From Planctomycetota bacterium (GTDB taxonomy: Bacteria > Planctomycetota > UBA8742 > UBA2392), in NCBI GenBank assembly GCA_019186845.1, contig JABARW010000022.1, positions 30,896 through 94,895 on the forward strand: a stretch of 64,000 nucleotides of DNA, given 5' to 3'. The position numbers and the translations under genes are program-made. The notes beneath the pieces were generated by a model, which saw only the letters and a program-made list of their open reading frames with translations, was not told where the DNA came from and did no database searches. Of this stretch, positions 1 to 9,246 are shown one piece after another (position 1 is the stretch's first letter; every line of letters starts with the position of its first letter).

Positions 1-3
1 GCC

Positions 4-1716
4 ATGACCACTGCTTTGAAGAGTAACGTCACCCGGCGAACCTCAAGACGGCAAAGCGCTTGGTGGCTCCTTGTGCTGCTTGTGCTGATGGGGTTGATGA
101 TCGGCGGGTTCCTCGTGGGGCTGATGACCGACGGGCCAGAAGGGATCATCATGCACCCGCAGGCTGGCAGCGACCATGAATCGCCGAGGGATGGGAAAGC
201 AGGACTGAAGACCAGGGTACCTCCTCCATGCCAGCCCAGTCCCATGACTGCCGCTGCGCCCACGCGGGAAGTTGCAACCGGAAATGACAGTACGAATACG
301 CCTGCAGGAGACGGCCGGGGCCTTGTCGTTCGCTGCCAGAAGAGCGATGGCTCACCCTTCCCCGGACTTGCTGTGTCATGCGAGATATTCGGGCCGATAA
401 TCATGGACGATCAGGGCCAGCCGAGGTGGAGTTTTCACGAGACTTCAACTCGAACGACCTCCGAAACAGGCATGTTCATACTTGAGGGTAAATCTACATA
501 CAGGGTTCACCTGAAGCCGCCCGAAGTCGCCCAATGGCACTCTCAAACTGAAGTGCGCGCAGACTTCAGCGTCGGCCAGGTGACCATCGTTGATGCGCCC
601 GCGAGCCGTTTCGAGCTGCATGTGCAATACGAGGACGGCACACCGGCGATCGGCGCCAGTTGCTCATTGCGTGACCGGGCGCGCTCATTTGAGTGGGGAC
701 TGTTGGTCACACAAGATGGCTCGGCCGTGTTCGAGAAGGTGGTGACCGACACGACCCTCGAGTTGTACATAAGCTCCCGCAATATCCGCTTTGACTCCTA
801 TTCAGGACAGTTGACGATCTCAGATATCCAGGCTGGACGGACAATCGTGACACTAAAGGCTCAGAAGAATCCATTTGGTCTGATTCGCGTCGAGTTCAAC
901 GGTTTCAAGAGCAGCCGAGAGACTTCCCTTCTGGTAGAAGCCGATCCGTGGAGTCCGTTCGCAAGACTCTATAGTCTCACGCCGGGTCTGACGCACTGGC
1001 AAAACCAATTCCCGCCAAGTCCGGCCCGTTCAACGAAGTTCCGCGTGGTTCTGTCCGACCCAGGCGGTGCCTTTTCTTCGGATTGGGTGGAGGTACTTCC
1101 GGGAGAAACGACGGTCATTCGCGCCGCCTTGGCGCCGGGCGGCATTGTCAAAGCAAGGATTCTCGACGACAAAGGACAGCCTTTGGTCAACGCCGTGTTG
1201 CGAATCTCAGATGGTTCTTATCTTGTCTGGGATGGCGCAGCCGGAGGCGGGGTTGACCGATATCGGGATCTGGGCTGGACCGCGGATGCCGGCGGTTATG
1301 TGACCTTAAGAAATCTGCCGGCGCGGAACGCTAAACTCGAAGTCGAAGCCGAGGGGAAGCAACCAAGGTTCTTCGAAGCGCAGGTTGCGCAGGGAGGCGT
1401 GAACGACCTTGGCGATATCGTGCTGGACGACGCCCTTGGAGAGTTGGAGGTCGAACTTCGCGGCAGCAAGGCCGACCGGAAATACGTGTTGTTACTCAGC
1501 CAGCCCGGCGGATTGCGACTCACCGCGCCGAAACTGTTTGACGGCTCGAGCTTGCGATTGTCCCGGTTGCCGCTGCGAAGATATCGCCTGGGGGTGGCCT
1601 TCGCTCAGGGAGGCAGCACCATTGTTTGGACCGACGTGGACCTATCGCTTGGCGCCTCTCGACAATCCGCAACACTTGATATCAGCACCGTCACCGAAGC
1701 GCCCAAGCAACGATGA
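4..1716 (+). CDS. Membrane-anchored protein with repeated beta-sandwich modules
   Basis: Function not known. The 570-residue product has a basic N-terminus (about residues 10-16), one strong membrane segment (about 19-41), a Pro/Thr-rich linker, and then a long exported part made of beta-rich modules. Two modules contain the 'G.P..GA' turn seen in carboxypeptidase-regulatory-like and CNA-B-like folds, near residues 205-225 ('YEDGTPAIGA') and 385-405 ('DDKGQPLVNA'). The topology suggests a surface or periplasmic protein anchored by its N-terminus. It has a same-length paralogue at 27237-28931 with the same order of membrane segment, linker and modules, but that copy is interrupted by a stop codon. 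ATG at 4 is the first in-window start; an earlier start outside the window cannot be excluded. It ends 18 bases before the convergent nadB stop. Confidence 0.75.
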   Translation: MTTALKSNVTRRTSRRQSAWWLLVLLVLMGLMIGGFLVGLMTDGPEGIIMHPQAGSDHESPRDGKAGLKTRVPPPCQPSPMTAAAPTREVATGNDSTNTPAGDGRGLVVRCQKSDGSPFPGLAVSCEIFGPIIMDDQGQPRWSFHETSTRTTSETGMFILEGKSTYRVHLKPPEVAQWHSQTEVRADFSVGQVTIVDAPASRFELHVQYEDGTPAIGASCSLRDRARSFEWGLLVTQDGSAVFEKVVTDTTLELYISSRNIRFDSYSGQLTISDIQAGRTIVTLKAQKNPFGLIRVEFNGFKSSRETSLLVEADPWSPFARLYSLTPGLTHWQNQFPPSPARSTKFRVVLSDPGGAFSSDWVEVLPGETTVIRAALAPGGIVKARILDDKGQPLVNAVLRISDGSYLVWDGAAGGGVDRYRDLGWTADAGGYVTLRNLPARNAKLEVEAEGKQPRFFEAQVAQGGVNDLGDIVLDDALGELEVELRGSKADRKYVLLLSQPGGLRLTAPKLFDGSSLRLSRLPLRRYRLGVAFAQGGSTIVWTDVDLSLGASRQSATLDISTVTEAPKQR

Positions 1717-1734
1717 CGGTCGCCCCCGCCCCGG

Positions 1735-3339
1735 TTACTCCAGCCAGGGTTCCTGGCGCAGGCTTATGCAGACATGCTTGCCTGCCAGTTCCGCCCTGGG
1801 GTTGGGGAAGTCCAGGCGGTAGTGCACGCCGCGCGACTCTGTGCGCAACGCCGCTGACTTCGCCATGGCCAGCCCGACGATCAGCATGTTTTCGAGCTGC
1901 CATTCGCTGGGATAGTGCCGCTCCTGCTCGCCGACGCGCTTGAGCCAGCGCTCAAGCTGGCGCACAAGCTCGGTCATGCCGTGCTGATCACGCTCCACAC
2001 CCAGATAGCGCCACATCGCGCCTTTTAGACTGTTCTGCATGTCGGCGAGGTCAAGGCGATGGGTGCTGCGCATCTCGCGCTCAAACTTCACGCGCGGCTT
2101 GTGGCCGTTGCGCGCAGACTTTGCGGCGTTCTTCGCTGCCCTCATGCCGGCCACGAGACCTTCAATCAACGAGTTGCTGGCCAGGCGATTGGCGCCATGC
2201 AGGCCGGTGCTGGCGACCTCGCCGGCCACGAGCAGACCTTCAAGGTTGGTGGTACCGTCGAGATCGGTCTTCACGCCGCCCAGCATGTAATGGGGTCCGG
2301 GGCGCACAGGCACCCAGCTCCTGGCCGGGTCAATCTCGGCATCCTCGCACATCTTCACAAACTGCGGAAAGCGCGCCTTGAGTTCTTTCTGGTCGAGGTG
2401 CGTCACATCAAGAAAGGCACAGGCGTCACCGGTGCGGTGCATCTCATGCACGATGTTGCGCGCCACCACGTCGCGCGGCGCCAGCTCGGCCAGCTCGTGC
2501 CTGCCCACCATGAAGCGCTCGCCGTGGCTGTTCTTGAGGTAGGCGCCGTAGCCGCGCAGGGCCTCCGTAATCAGCGTGCGTTCCAGACCGGCCACATAGA
2601 GCAGCGTGGGGTGAAACTGCATGAACTCCATGTCGCGCAGAATGCAGCCTGCGCGCAGGGCCATGGCGTGGCCGTCTGCCGTGGCGACGGGCGGGTTGCT
2701 TGACTCGCGATAGAGCTGGCCCGCGCCGCCCGTAGCGAGAATCACGGCATTGGCCCAGATCACGTGCAGCTCGTTACGGCGCATGAACAGGGCGCCGTGG
2801 CAGCGCCCGCCCTCGGTGAGCAAGTCGAGCGCGAACGTGTTCTTGTAGGCCCGCAGGTTGGCAAATGTCTGCGCGTTGGCCAATAGCGCGCGCTCGACTT
2901 CGGCGCCGGTGGCGTCGCCGTGTGCGTGCAGAATGCGATTCTGCGTGTGGCCGCCCTCGCGCCCAAGATCGATCTCACCCGCCGCGTCACGGTCAAAGCG
3001 CGTGCCGCACTCAATGAGAAAGCGGATGCCCGCGGGCGCGCCCTCAACGACTTCGCGCACGACTCTTTCGTCGCAGAGCCCGGCGCCGGCGTTGAGGGTG
3101 TCCTGCACGTGATTGTCAAAGCTGTCGCTCTGGGCCATCACGGCGGCCAGACCGCCCTTGGCCCAGTTGGTGTTGCTGTCCACCAACTCGGCCTTGTTGC
3201 AGACGATTACATCTTTGCCCAGGCGCGCGGCATGGATGGCCGCCGTCAGACCGGTGATGCCTGTGCCTATAATGAGCACATCGGCCACTTCCTGGCTGAC
3301 GTGCTGCGTGTCGAAGGATGCTAGGTATCGGTCTGGCAT
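1735..3339 (-). CDS. nadB: L-aspartate oxidase NadB
   Basis: Flavoprotein that oxidises L-aspartate to iminoaspartate, the first step of de novo NAD synthesis; NadA (23489-24577 here) uses the product. The 534 residues match the family length of about 540. Visible signatures are the FAD-binding GTGITG at residues 25-30, the NTNWAKGG segment that follows it, the substrate/FAD motif HTQNRILHAHGDATG, RDVVARNI, and the C-terminal flavin motif 'GLLVAGEVASTGLHGANRLA'. I chose ATG at 3339, which places the Rossmann strand about 20 residues in; a TTG at 3381 would add 14 residues and cannot be ruled out. It is last in the minus-strand run moaA, amidohydrolase, serS, nadB, 32 bases after the serS stop at the first possible start. 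Confidence 0.95.
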   Translation of the reverse strand: MPDRYLASFDTQHVSQEVADVLIIGTGITGLTAAIHAARLGKDVIVCNKAELVDSNTNWAKGGLAAVMAQSDSFDNHVQDTLNAGAGLCDERVVREVVEGAPAGIRFLIECGTRFDRDAAGEIDLGREGGHTQNRILHAHGDATGAEVERALLANAQTFANLRAYKNTFALDLLTEGGRCHGALFMRRNELHVIWANAVILATGGAGQLYRESSNPPVATADGHAMALRAGCILRDMEFMQFHPTLLYVAGLERTLITEALRGYGAYLKNSHGERFMVGRHELAELAPRDVVARNIVHEMHRTGDACAFLDVTHLDQKELKARFPQFVKMCEDAEIDPARSWVPVRPGPHYMLGGVKTDLDGTTNLEGLLVAGEVASTGLHGANRLASNSLIEGLVAGMRAAKNAAKSARNGHKPRVKFEREMRSTHRLDLADMQNSLKGAMWRYLGVERDQHGMTELVRQLERWLKRVGEQERHYPSEWQLENMLIVGLAMAKSAALRTESRGVHYRLDFPNPRAELAGKHVCISLRQEPWLE

Positions 3340-3413
3340 GGTGAGACCGGGAGATTGAGAGGTGACAACAACCTTGGCCAACGCTCAAACTCTCGAACGC
3401 TCCATCTTGTGTG

Positions 3414-4739
3414 CTAGAGGACTTCTTTCCCGTAATAGGCATGCAGCGCCTTGGGCAGGCGCACGCGGCCCTCTGCGTCCTGGTAATTCTCCAGCAGCGC
3501 GATCATCACGCGCGGCAGGGCCAGGCCTGACCCGTTGAGCGTGTGGCACAGCTTGTTCTGTTTGTCGTTGTCCTTGAAGCGGATCCTGGCACGCCGCGCC
3601 TGATAGTCGCCGAAGTTGCTGCAGCTTGATACCTCGAGCCATTTGCCCACGCCGATGGCGAAAACCTCGAGGTCGTAGCAGCGCTGGGCCCCAAAGCCCA
3701 TGTCGCCCGAGCACAGCTCAAGGCGGCGATAGGGCAATTCAAGCAGTTCCAGCACGCGCTCGGCGCAACGGGTGAGGGTTTCGTGCTCTTCCTCGCTGCG
3801 CTCGGGGGTGGTGGTCACCATGAGTTCCACCTTGCTGAACTGGTGCACGCGCAGGATGCCGCGCGTGTCCTTGCCCGCCGCCCCGGCCTCGCGCCTGAAG
3901 CAGGGGGTGAAGGCGCAATAGCGGATGGGCAGATGGTCCTTGTCGAGGACACTGTCTGCATGCACGCTGGTCAGGGGCACTTCGGCCGTTGGAATGAGGT
4001 ATAGCTCGTCGCCCTTTCCCAACTGGTACATCTCTTCCTCGAACTTGGGCAGCTGGCCGCTGTTGACCAGCGTTTCGCGCCGCACCATGAAGGGCGTCCA
4101 GCACTCGGTGTAGCCGTTTTCGCGCGTGTGGAAATCGAGGTAGAGGTTGACCAGGGCACGCTCCAGGCGCGCCAGGGGCCCGCGAAAGAAAGGAAAACCG
4201 CTGCCGCTGATGCGACCACCGACTTCGAGTTCCAGGCCGTAGTGCTTGCCGAGATCCCAGTGGGCCTTGGGCGCAAAGCCGGGCTTGGGCGCCTCGCCCC
4301 AGGTCTTGCGCACCACGTTGCCGGTTTCATCCTTGCCGACGGGCGTGTGCGGGCTTGGCAAGTTGGGCACCATGCGCAGCCGATTGTCGATCTCGACGCC
4401 AATCTCGCCGATCATGCGATCGATGTTCGAAATCTGGTCGCCGAACAGGCGCAGCCCTTCGCGGGCTTCATCCGGCCCCTTGGGCGTGCTGCCCAGCGCC
4501 TCCGTGATTTCCTTCGGAACCGGGGCCGCCGGGTCCTTCTTCAGCTTGCCCATCCAGTTGCCCACCGCCTTGCTGGCGGCGTTGAGCGCGGCCTGCTTCT
4601 GTTCCAGGCGTGTACGCTGCTCGCGGTACTTCTCGTCGAGCTTGAGCACTTCGTCAATCACACCCGCGTCAAAGTTGCGCCGGGCCAGGCCCTGCTTCAC
4701 GGCGTCGGTGTTCTCCCGGATCAATCGAATGTCCAGCAT
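3414..4739 (-). CDS. serS: Seryl-tRNA synthetase
   Basis: Class II aminoacyl-tRNA synthetase that charges tRNA-Ser with serine; a tRNA-Ser(GGA) gene lies at 62188. The 441-residue product starts with the family-typical 'MLDIRLIRENTDAVKQGL', followed by the long coiled-coil tRNA-binding arm (about residues 30-105). The class II core shows motif 2 (FRREAGAAGKDTRG) and motif 3 (NGSGLALPRVMIALLENYQ). The ATG at 4739 is preceded by an AGGAG Shine-Dalgarno sequence at good spacing, so the longer in-frame extension upstream is not used. Stop is TAG, which matters for reading the amber-interrupted genes near 26-28 kb. Confidence 0.97.
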   Translation of the reverse strand: MLDIRLIRENTDAVKQGLARRNFDAGVIDEVLKLDEKYREQRTRLEQKQAALNAASKAVGNWMGKLKKDPAAPVPKEITEALGSTPKGPDEAREGLRLFGDQISNIDRMIGEIGVEIDNRLRMVPNLPSPHTPVGKDETGNVVRKTWGEAPKPGFAPKAHWDLGKHYGLELEVGGRISGSGFPFFRGPLARLERALVNLYLDFHTRENGYTECWTPFMVRRETLVNSGQLPKFEEEMYQLGKGDELYLIPTAEVPLTSVHADSVLDKDHLPIRYCAFTPCFRREAGAAGKDTRGILRVHQFSKVELMVTTTPERSEEEHETLTRCAERVLELLELPYRRLELCSGDMGFGAQRCYDLEVFAIGVGKWLEVSSCSNFGDYQARRARIRFKDNDKQNKLCHTLNGSGLALPRVMIALLENYQDAEGRVRLPKALHAYYGKEVL

Positions 4740-4808
4740 CTTCCGCTCCTGTGTCTCGTGGCGGCAAAGGTGTAACGGATAGCCGCGCTTCTGACAACGA
4801 ATCATGCA

Positions 4809-6104
4809 TCAAATCGCACGAGCCGCCACGCGGCCGCCCTGGATTACGGCGTAGACGGGGGCGCGATGGGCAAGCAGGGCCTCGAGCATCTCGGCCAGGG
4901 GCGCGGCCTGCGGCGCCGCAGCAGGCAGGCCTAGAACCACGAGGTCCGCACGGTCGGGTCCGATGTCGAGGGCCCTGCGGCCGTTGATGGTGGCCATCTT
5001 GAAGAGGTTCGCCACGTCCCCACCACCGTGGGCTTGCCTGGCAGCGCGGATTTCGTCCAGCATGGCCAGACTGCTGTTGCTGGCCAGGGAGTCCGTGCCC
5101 AGGCAGAGATTGGCGCCGGTACTCAGCAAGTCGCGCAGGGGGTATTCTTCATGGCCGAAATAAGCATGGGAGCGCGGGCAATAGACGATGCTGGGCTTGA
5201 AACGCGCGAGATGCTCCAGGTCCGGGCCCTGGGGGTAATTGCAGTGAACAAGCACCAGCTTCGAATTGGGCTGATCGACACTGAGCCAGGGCGCCAGCCA
5301 CTCCCACAGAAGCTCGGTGATCGGGCTCTGGTCGAAGCCCTCAAAGCCCGCCAGAGGAATCTTCCGGCGTTCGTAGAAATCCCGGATGGGACCCTGGGCG
5401 ATGCGGAAGAACTGCTGCTCTTCAAGCGTCTCGGCCACATGGGTGGTACAGACCCGCGCCTCCCCCACCGCGCGGCCAAATGCGTGCTGATAGAGTTCGC
5501 CGGAGGTCGAGTAGGGCGCATGGGGCGAGAAACCAAGGCGCAGGGCCGCCCCCGCTGACTTCTCCGTTGCGTAGAACTTTTCGGCTTCGCCCTCGATCTG
5601 CCGCACGATGGCGTCCAGACGCTCCATGGCGGCACCGGCATTGGCGCCATCGATGCCCAGCGCTTCCAGACAGACGGCGCCGGAAATGCCCCGAGCGCGC
5701 AGGGGTGCAAAGCTTGCACCGTCCACGCTGACATCGATGACGCTGGTCGTGCCCGTGGCGAGGAGCTGGTCGCAGGCCGACTCCAGCGCGGCCTTGACCT
5801 GAGCTTGGGGCACCTTGCGGCCCTCGATGATGCAGTCGATCCACTCGGTGAAACTCAGCCCCGTAGGCAACTGGCCGCTCAGGTGGCTGAGGTCGAGGTG
5901 GCAGTGGGCATTAACGAAGCCGGGCATCACCAGCGCGGCTTCGTAGTCGAGAGTTTCCTCGGCGAGGCCCTTGAGCCCGCCCGAAACCTCGCCGCCCACG
6001 ATGGTCTCAACAATGCGGCCGCCGCTCACGAGCAGGATCACGTCACGTCTGAGCTCAAACGTGGCGGGGTCAATGTAATGGCTGCACCGCAGGGCGAGGT
6101 CCAT
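4809..6104 (-). CDS. Amidohydrolase-superfamily deaminase, possibly aminodeoxyfutalosine deaminase-like
   Basis: A 431-residue metal-dependent hydrolase of the cytosine deaminase/chlorohydrolase branch. The metal-site pattern is complete: NAHCHLD (His67 and His69), a later His in TTHVAE, a His in LVHCN, and an Asp in LGTDSLASN. The segment 'YCPRSHAYFGHEEYP' after the third His is like that of deaminases in the futalosine menaquinone pathway, such as aminofutalosine deaminase. That is only a resemblance, since no other mqn gene is visible here; guanine or S-adenosylhomocysteine deaminase-like substrates remain possible. It lies between moaA (45 bases) and serS (69 bases) on the same strand. 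Confidence 0.8.
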   Translation of the reverse strand: MDLALRCSHYIDPATFELRRDVILLVSGGRIVETIVGGEVSGGLKGLAEETLDYEAALVMPGFVNAHCHLDLSHLSGQLPTGLSFTEWIDCIIEGRKVPQAQVKAALESACDQLLATGTTSVIDVSVDGASFAPLRARGISGAVCLEALGIDGANAGAAMERLDAIVRQIEGEAEKFYATEKSAGAALRLGFSPHAPYSTSGELYQHAFGRAVGEARVCTTHVAETLEEQQFFRIAQGPIRDFYERRKIPLAGFEGFDQSPITELLWEWLAPWLSVDQPNSKLVLVHCNYPQGPDLEHLARFKPSIVYCPRSHAYFGHEEYPLRDLLSTGANLCLGTDSLASNSSLAMLDEIRAARQAHGGGDVANLFKMATINGRRALDIGPDRADLVVLGLPAAAPQAAPLAEMLEALLAHRAPVYAVIQGGRVAARAI

Positions 6105-6149
6105 GGCCGTGGTTTAGCACAGGGGCCCGGGCAAGGCCACCGGGTGCCC

Positions 6150-7124
6150 CTAGCCGCCGACGGTAGACATGTCGAAGTCGCGGGCGTAGTGGTGCCTTTC
6201 CGGCTTGCTGCGCACAGCCAGGGCCACGCGCTCCACCAGCCCCTCGAAGCTGTACTGCGGGCTGCGCATCCACGTTCGCAGTTGCAGCCGCTCGTCATCA
6301 AGCAGACATCCCTTGAGTTGCCCATCCGCCGTCAGCCTGAGGCGATTGCAGCGCTCACAAAAGGGGGCGTGAACGGGGCTGATGAACCCGACAAACCCCC
6401 GGGCGCCGCGAATCCGAACGTAGGTGGCGGGCCCGTCGCCCCCGGGGCCTTCGACGGACTCCTCAATGGTGTAGTGGCGCCTCAGGGCCTCCAGCGCCTC
6501 GGCCACGCTCATGGTGGGGTTCTCAAGACCCTCCCCCCGCGACCAGTTCCCAAAGGGCATGTACTCAATGAAACGGACGTGCAGGGGCCGGTCCATGGTC
6601 AAGGCCGCCAGCCGGGCCAGTTCGTCGTCGTTGAAGCCGCGCATGAGCACGGTGTTCAACTTGATTCGAAAACGCCCGTCGCGCGCAGCGGCGTCAATAC
6701 CCGCGAGGCTGGGGGCCAGTTCGGAACCCCGGGTGATCTGCGCAAATCGCACGGCATCCAGCGTGTCCAGCGATATGTTGAGGCTGAAAACGCGGGCAGC
6801 GGCGAGCTGGGGCAGGAATCGCTCAAGGAGGCTGGCATTGGTAGACAAGGAGAGCTTGCGTACCCCTGGCAGGCGTGACACCTGCAGCATCAGCTCGGCG
6901 ATGCCCTCGCGCACCAGAGGCTCGCCTCCGGTAAAGCGGAAGGCGTCAAAACCCAGCGAAAGGCTGGCGCGGATCACGCTCTCAATCTCGGCGAGGCTGA
7001 GGAGGCTTTCGGCGGGCTTCAGCTTGAGCAGGTCGCCGGACACACAGTAGCGGCAGCGCATGTTGCAGCGATCCGTAACGGAGATGCGCAGGGCGTGGAT
7101 CTCGCGGTCGAAGTTGTCCTTCAT
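6150..7124 (-). CDS. moaA: GTP 3',8-cyclase MoaA (molybdenum cofactor synthesis)
   Basis: Radical SAM enzyme that starts molybdopterin biosynthesis from GTP. The 324 residues contain the N-terminal [4Fe-4S]/SAM motif CNMRCRYC (Cys20, 24, 27), the GGEPL motif, and the second cluster ligands in CERCNRLRLTADGQLKGC. It ends in the family-typical Gly-Gly tail (STVGG), needed for activity in characterised MoaA. It is the first gene of the minus-strand run and diverges from the NnrS-like operon across a 121-base promoter region. Other moa genes are not in the window. Stop codon is TAG. Confidence 0.96.
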   Translation of the reverse strand: MKDNFDREIHALRISVTDRCNMRCRYCVSGDLLKLKPAESLLSLAEIESVIRASLSLGFDAFRFTGGEPLVREGIAELMLQVSRLPGVRKLSLSTNASLLERFLPQLAAARVFSLNISLDTLDAVRFAQITRGSELAPSLAGIDAAARDGRFRIKLNTVLMRGFNDDELARLAALTMDRPLHVRFIEYMPFGNWSRGEGLENPTMSVAEALEALRRHYTIEESVEGPGGDGPATYVRIRGARGFVGFISPVHAPFCERCNRLRLTADGQLKGCLLDDERLQLRTWMRSPQYSFEGLVERVALAVRSKPERHHYARDFDMSTVGG

Positions 7125-7172
7125 GCGGCACCCCGGATTGCGGACTCGCTGGAACCTTTTTCGGACTTTCGG

Positions 7173-7201
7173 TTGCGCTGCCTGCCTGAATCAGATATAA
7201 G
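7173..7201 (+). promoter_or_regulatory. Sigma70-type promoter of the NnrS-like operon
   Basis: TTGCGC (7173-7178) and TATAAG (7196-7201) are separated by 17 bases, about 45 bases upstream of the NnrS-like start. The region also serves the divergent moaA. Confidence 0.5.
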
Positions 7202-7205
7202 GATA

Positions 7206-7216
7206 TCGGAGTCCGA
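7206..7216. promoter_or_regulatory. Palindrome at the expected transcription start, possible operator
   Basis: TCGGA-G-TCCGA is an inverted repeat with perfect 5-base arms. It sits 5 bases downstream of the -10 hexamer, where a repressor would block initiation. A further TCGGAC copy lies near 7161. Which regulator would bind is unknown. Confidence 0.35.
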
Positions 7217-7245
7217 ATAACTGGTCAAGCGAAATGAGGCCGGCC

Positions 7246-9246
7246 ATGGCAACCGTAATCACCCCCGAAACCATGATTCCAGAGGCCATCAAGGCCCATC
7301 CCCAGCTTCGCGGTGTTCTGGACCAGTATGGTCTGAAAGGCTGTGGTGGAGAATTTGGACCCGCTGAGTCCATGGAGTTCTTTGCCAAGACCCACGGCGT
7401 AGACAGCGCCAGGCTTCTGAACGAACTCAATGCCGCCGTCGCGAACCCCAGGCTGGCCCCCGCCGTCGATTACAAGCCGTCCCTGGCCGACAGCATCTAC
7501 CGTCGTTTCTTTCTGGGCGCCATCGGCGTCACGTTCACCGCCGGCGCGCTCTGGGGCGTGATCCTGCTCTGGCAGATTGCTTTTGCGGGCAAGTTCACCG
7601 CCCTGCCCATCAACGAGATCAACGCCCACGGCCACAGCCAGATCTACGGCTGGGTCGGCCTTATAATCATGGGCTACGCCTACCAGGCCTTCCCGCGCTT
7701 CAAGCACGGCGCACTCTGGCGCCCCTCCCTGGCAGCGTTCAGCTTCGTGCTGATGCTCATGGGCATCGCGTTGCGGGTCGTGGGCGAGTATTTCGCCGTC
7801 AGCATCCACCAGGGAACCATCCTGCTTTCGCCCCTTTGGTTCGGGCTGGGCATGCTGGGTTCTTGCCTTGAACTCATGGCCGCCCTGCTGTTCGTGCTGG
7901 TCATGGCCATGACCTACCGGACCATCGGCAAGCCGCTTGAAACCTACGACAAATGGGTCTTCGCGGCCGTGGGGTGGTTCGTGCTCGGCATCATCGGCGA
8001 CGCCTTCCTGTATTACGCCACGGCGACCGCGCCCGACCGCGGGGCCCTGGTCAGTGCCGTGGCGGCCTATCAGTTACCCCTTCGCCAGGTGCAGCTCTAC
8101 GGGCTGGCCACCATGATGATCCTGGGCGTGAGCCTCCGCTTCATGCCCCCGGTTTTCGGCTTTGCAGACCCCGGCGAAAAGCTCTACCGCCGTATGTTCT
8201 GGCCGCTGATATTGGGTGTGGCGGCGTCCTCCACGCTGTTTGTCGTCATGTTCAAGACCGGCGAGTTTCTGCGCGTGGGCATGGCCTATTACGCGGCCAC
8301 TTTGCTGATCGTCGTTCCCAGCCTTTGGATCAGTCTCTCGTTCAGGCCATTTGGCAAGGTGACCGGCAACGACCGCAGCATCAAGTTCATCCGCGCCAGC
8401 CACTTCTGGTTCATGCTAAGCATGGTCATGCTGGCCCTGGAACCCTGGTACAACCGTCTGACGGGCCAGACCTTCAGCCACGCCTACCACGGCGCCATGA
8501 TGCACGCGCTGACCGTCGGCTTCATCAGCATGAGCATCCTGGGCGTGGGCGCCAAAGTCGTAGCCAACCTCTGCGGTGAAGACACCGCGCGCCTCAGCCG
8601 CCTCTGGCTCGTGTTCCTGCTCATCAATGCCGGCACGGCCCTGCGTGTAGGCAATCAGGTGCTGACGGACTTCGCCCCCGCCAGCTTCAACCTGCTTGGG
8701 ATCTCGGGCCTCCTGATTCTGGCCGCGCTGGTGCTTTGGGCACAGCACATCCTTGTGATCATGTATCGTCCGCGCCAGGCCGCGCACGCCATGAACATCG
8801 AGAGTGTCACCATCGCGCCCCAGGCCCGCGTGGGTCTTGTGCTGCAACGCTGGCCCCACACTCTGGATGTATTCGTCAAGCACGGCTTTGGCCTGCTCAA
8901 GAATCCCGTCTTCCGCAACACCCTGGCCCGCAATGTCACACTCCAGCAGGCCTGCGAGTTCCAAAAGGTCGACCTGCTGCGCCTCATGGACGACCTGAAC
9001 GAAGCCACCCGCGAGCGCGGCTCAGCCCCCGCGCCGGCCCACTCCTGCGCTTCCCTGGACCCCGGCCTGACCGTGGCCGAGGCCGCCCGACGTTACCCTG
9101 TGACCGTGCCCGTCTTCAGCGAACTGCATCTGGACGCCTGCTGCGGCGGCGCCGATACCATCGCCAACGCCGTCGAACACCACGGCCTGAAGCTCGAGGA
9201 AGTCATGTTGCGCCTCAATCAGGCCATTGCCAAGGCCCACTCATGA
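7246..9246 (+). CDS. NnrS-like haem-copper-fold membrane protein fused to DUF1858/ScdA_N modules
   Basis: A 666-residue inner-membrane protein. The N-terminal 60 residues are a DUF1858/ScdA_N-like module (HPQLRGVLDQYGLKGCGG). Then come about 12 membrane helices (about residues 85-515) carrying histidines typical of NnrS and haem-copper oxidase subunit I-like proteins (NAHGHSQIYGW, HAYHGAMMHALTVGF). Two more small modules follow: a DUF1858-like one (about 530-575) and a DUF542/ScdA_N one ending in CCGG (about residues 610-650). DUF542 is normally the N-terminus of RIC/YtfE iron-sulphur repair proteins, and NnrS proteins protect against nitric oxide, so a nitrosative-stress role is inferred. 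ATG 7246 is chosen over ATG 7234 because GAGG lies six bases before it. The stop overlaps the next start (ATGA). Confidence 0.8.
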   Translation: MATVITPETMIPEAIKAHPQLRGVLDQYGLKGCGGEFGPAESMEFFAKTHGVDSARLLNELNAAVANPRLAPAVDYKPSLADSIYRRFFLGAIGVTFTAGALWGVILLWQIAFAGKFTALPINEINAHGHSQIYGWVGLIIMGYAYQAFPRFKHGALWRPSLAAFSFVLMLMGIALRVVGEYFAVSIHQGTILLSPLWFGLGMLGSCLELMAALLFVLVMAMTYRTIGKPLETYDKWVFAAVGWFVLGIIGDAFLYYATATAPDRGALVSAVAAYQLPLRQVQLYGLATMMILGVSLRFMPPVFGFADPGEKLYRRMFWPLILGVAASSTLFVVMFKTGEFLRVGMAYYAATLLIVVPSLWISLSFRPFGKVTGNDRSIKFIRASHFWFMLSMVMLALEPWYNRLTGQTFSHAYHGAMMHALTVGFISMSILGVGAKVVANLCGEDTARLSRLWLVFLLINAGTALRVGNQVLTDFAPASFNLLGISGLLILAALVLWAQHILVIMYRPRQAAHAMNIESVTIAPQARVGLVLQRWPHTLDVFVKHGFGLLKNPVFRNTLARNVTLQQACEFQKVDLLRLMDDLNEATRERGSAPAPAHSCASLDPGLTVAEAARRYPVTVPVFSELHLDACCGGADTIANAVEHHGLKLEEVMLRLNQAIAKAHS

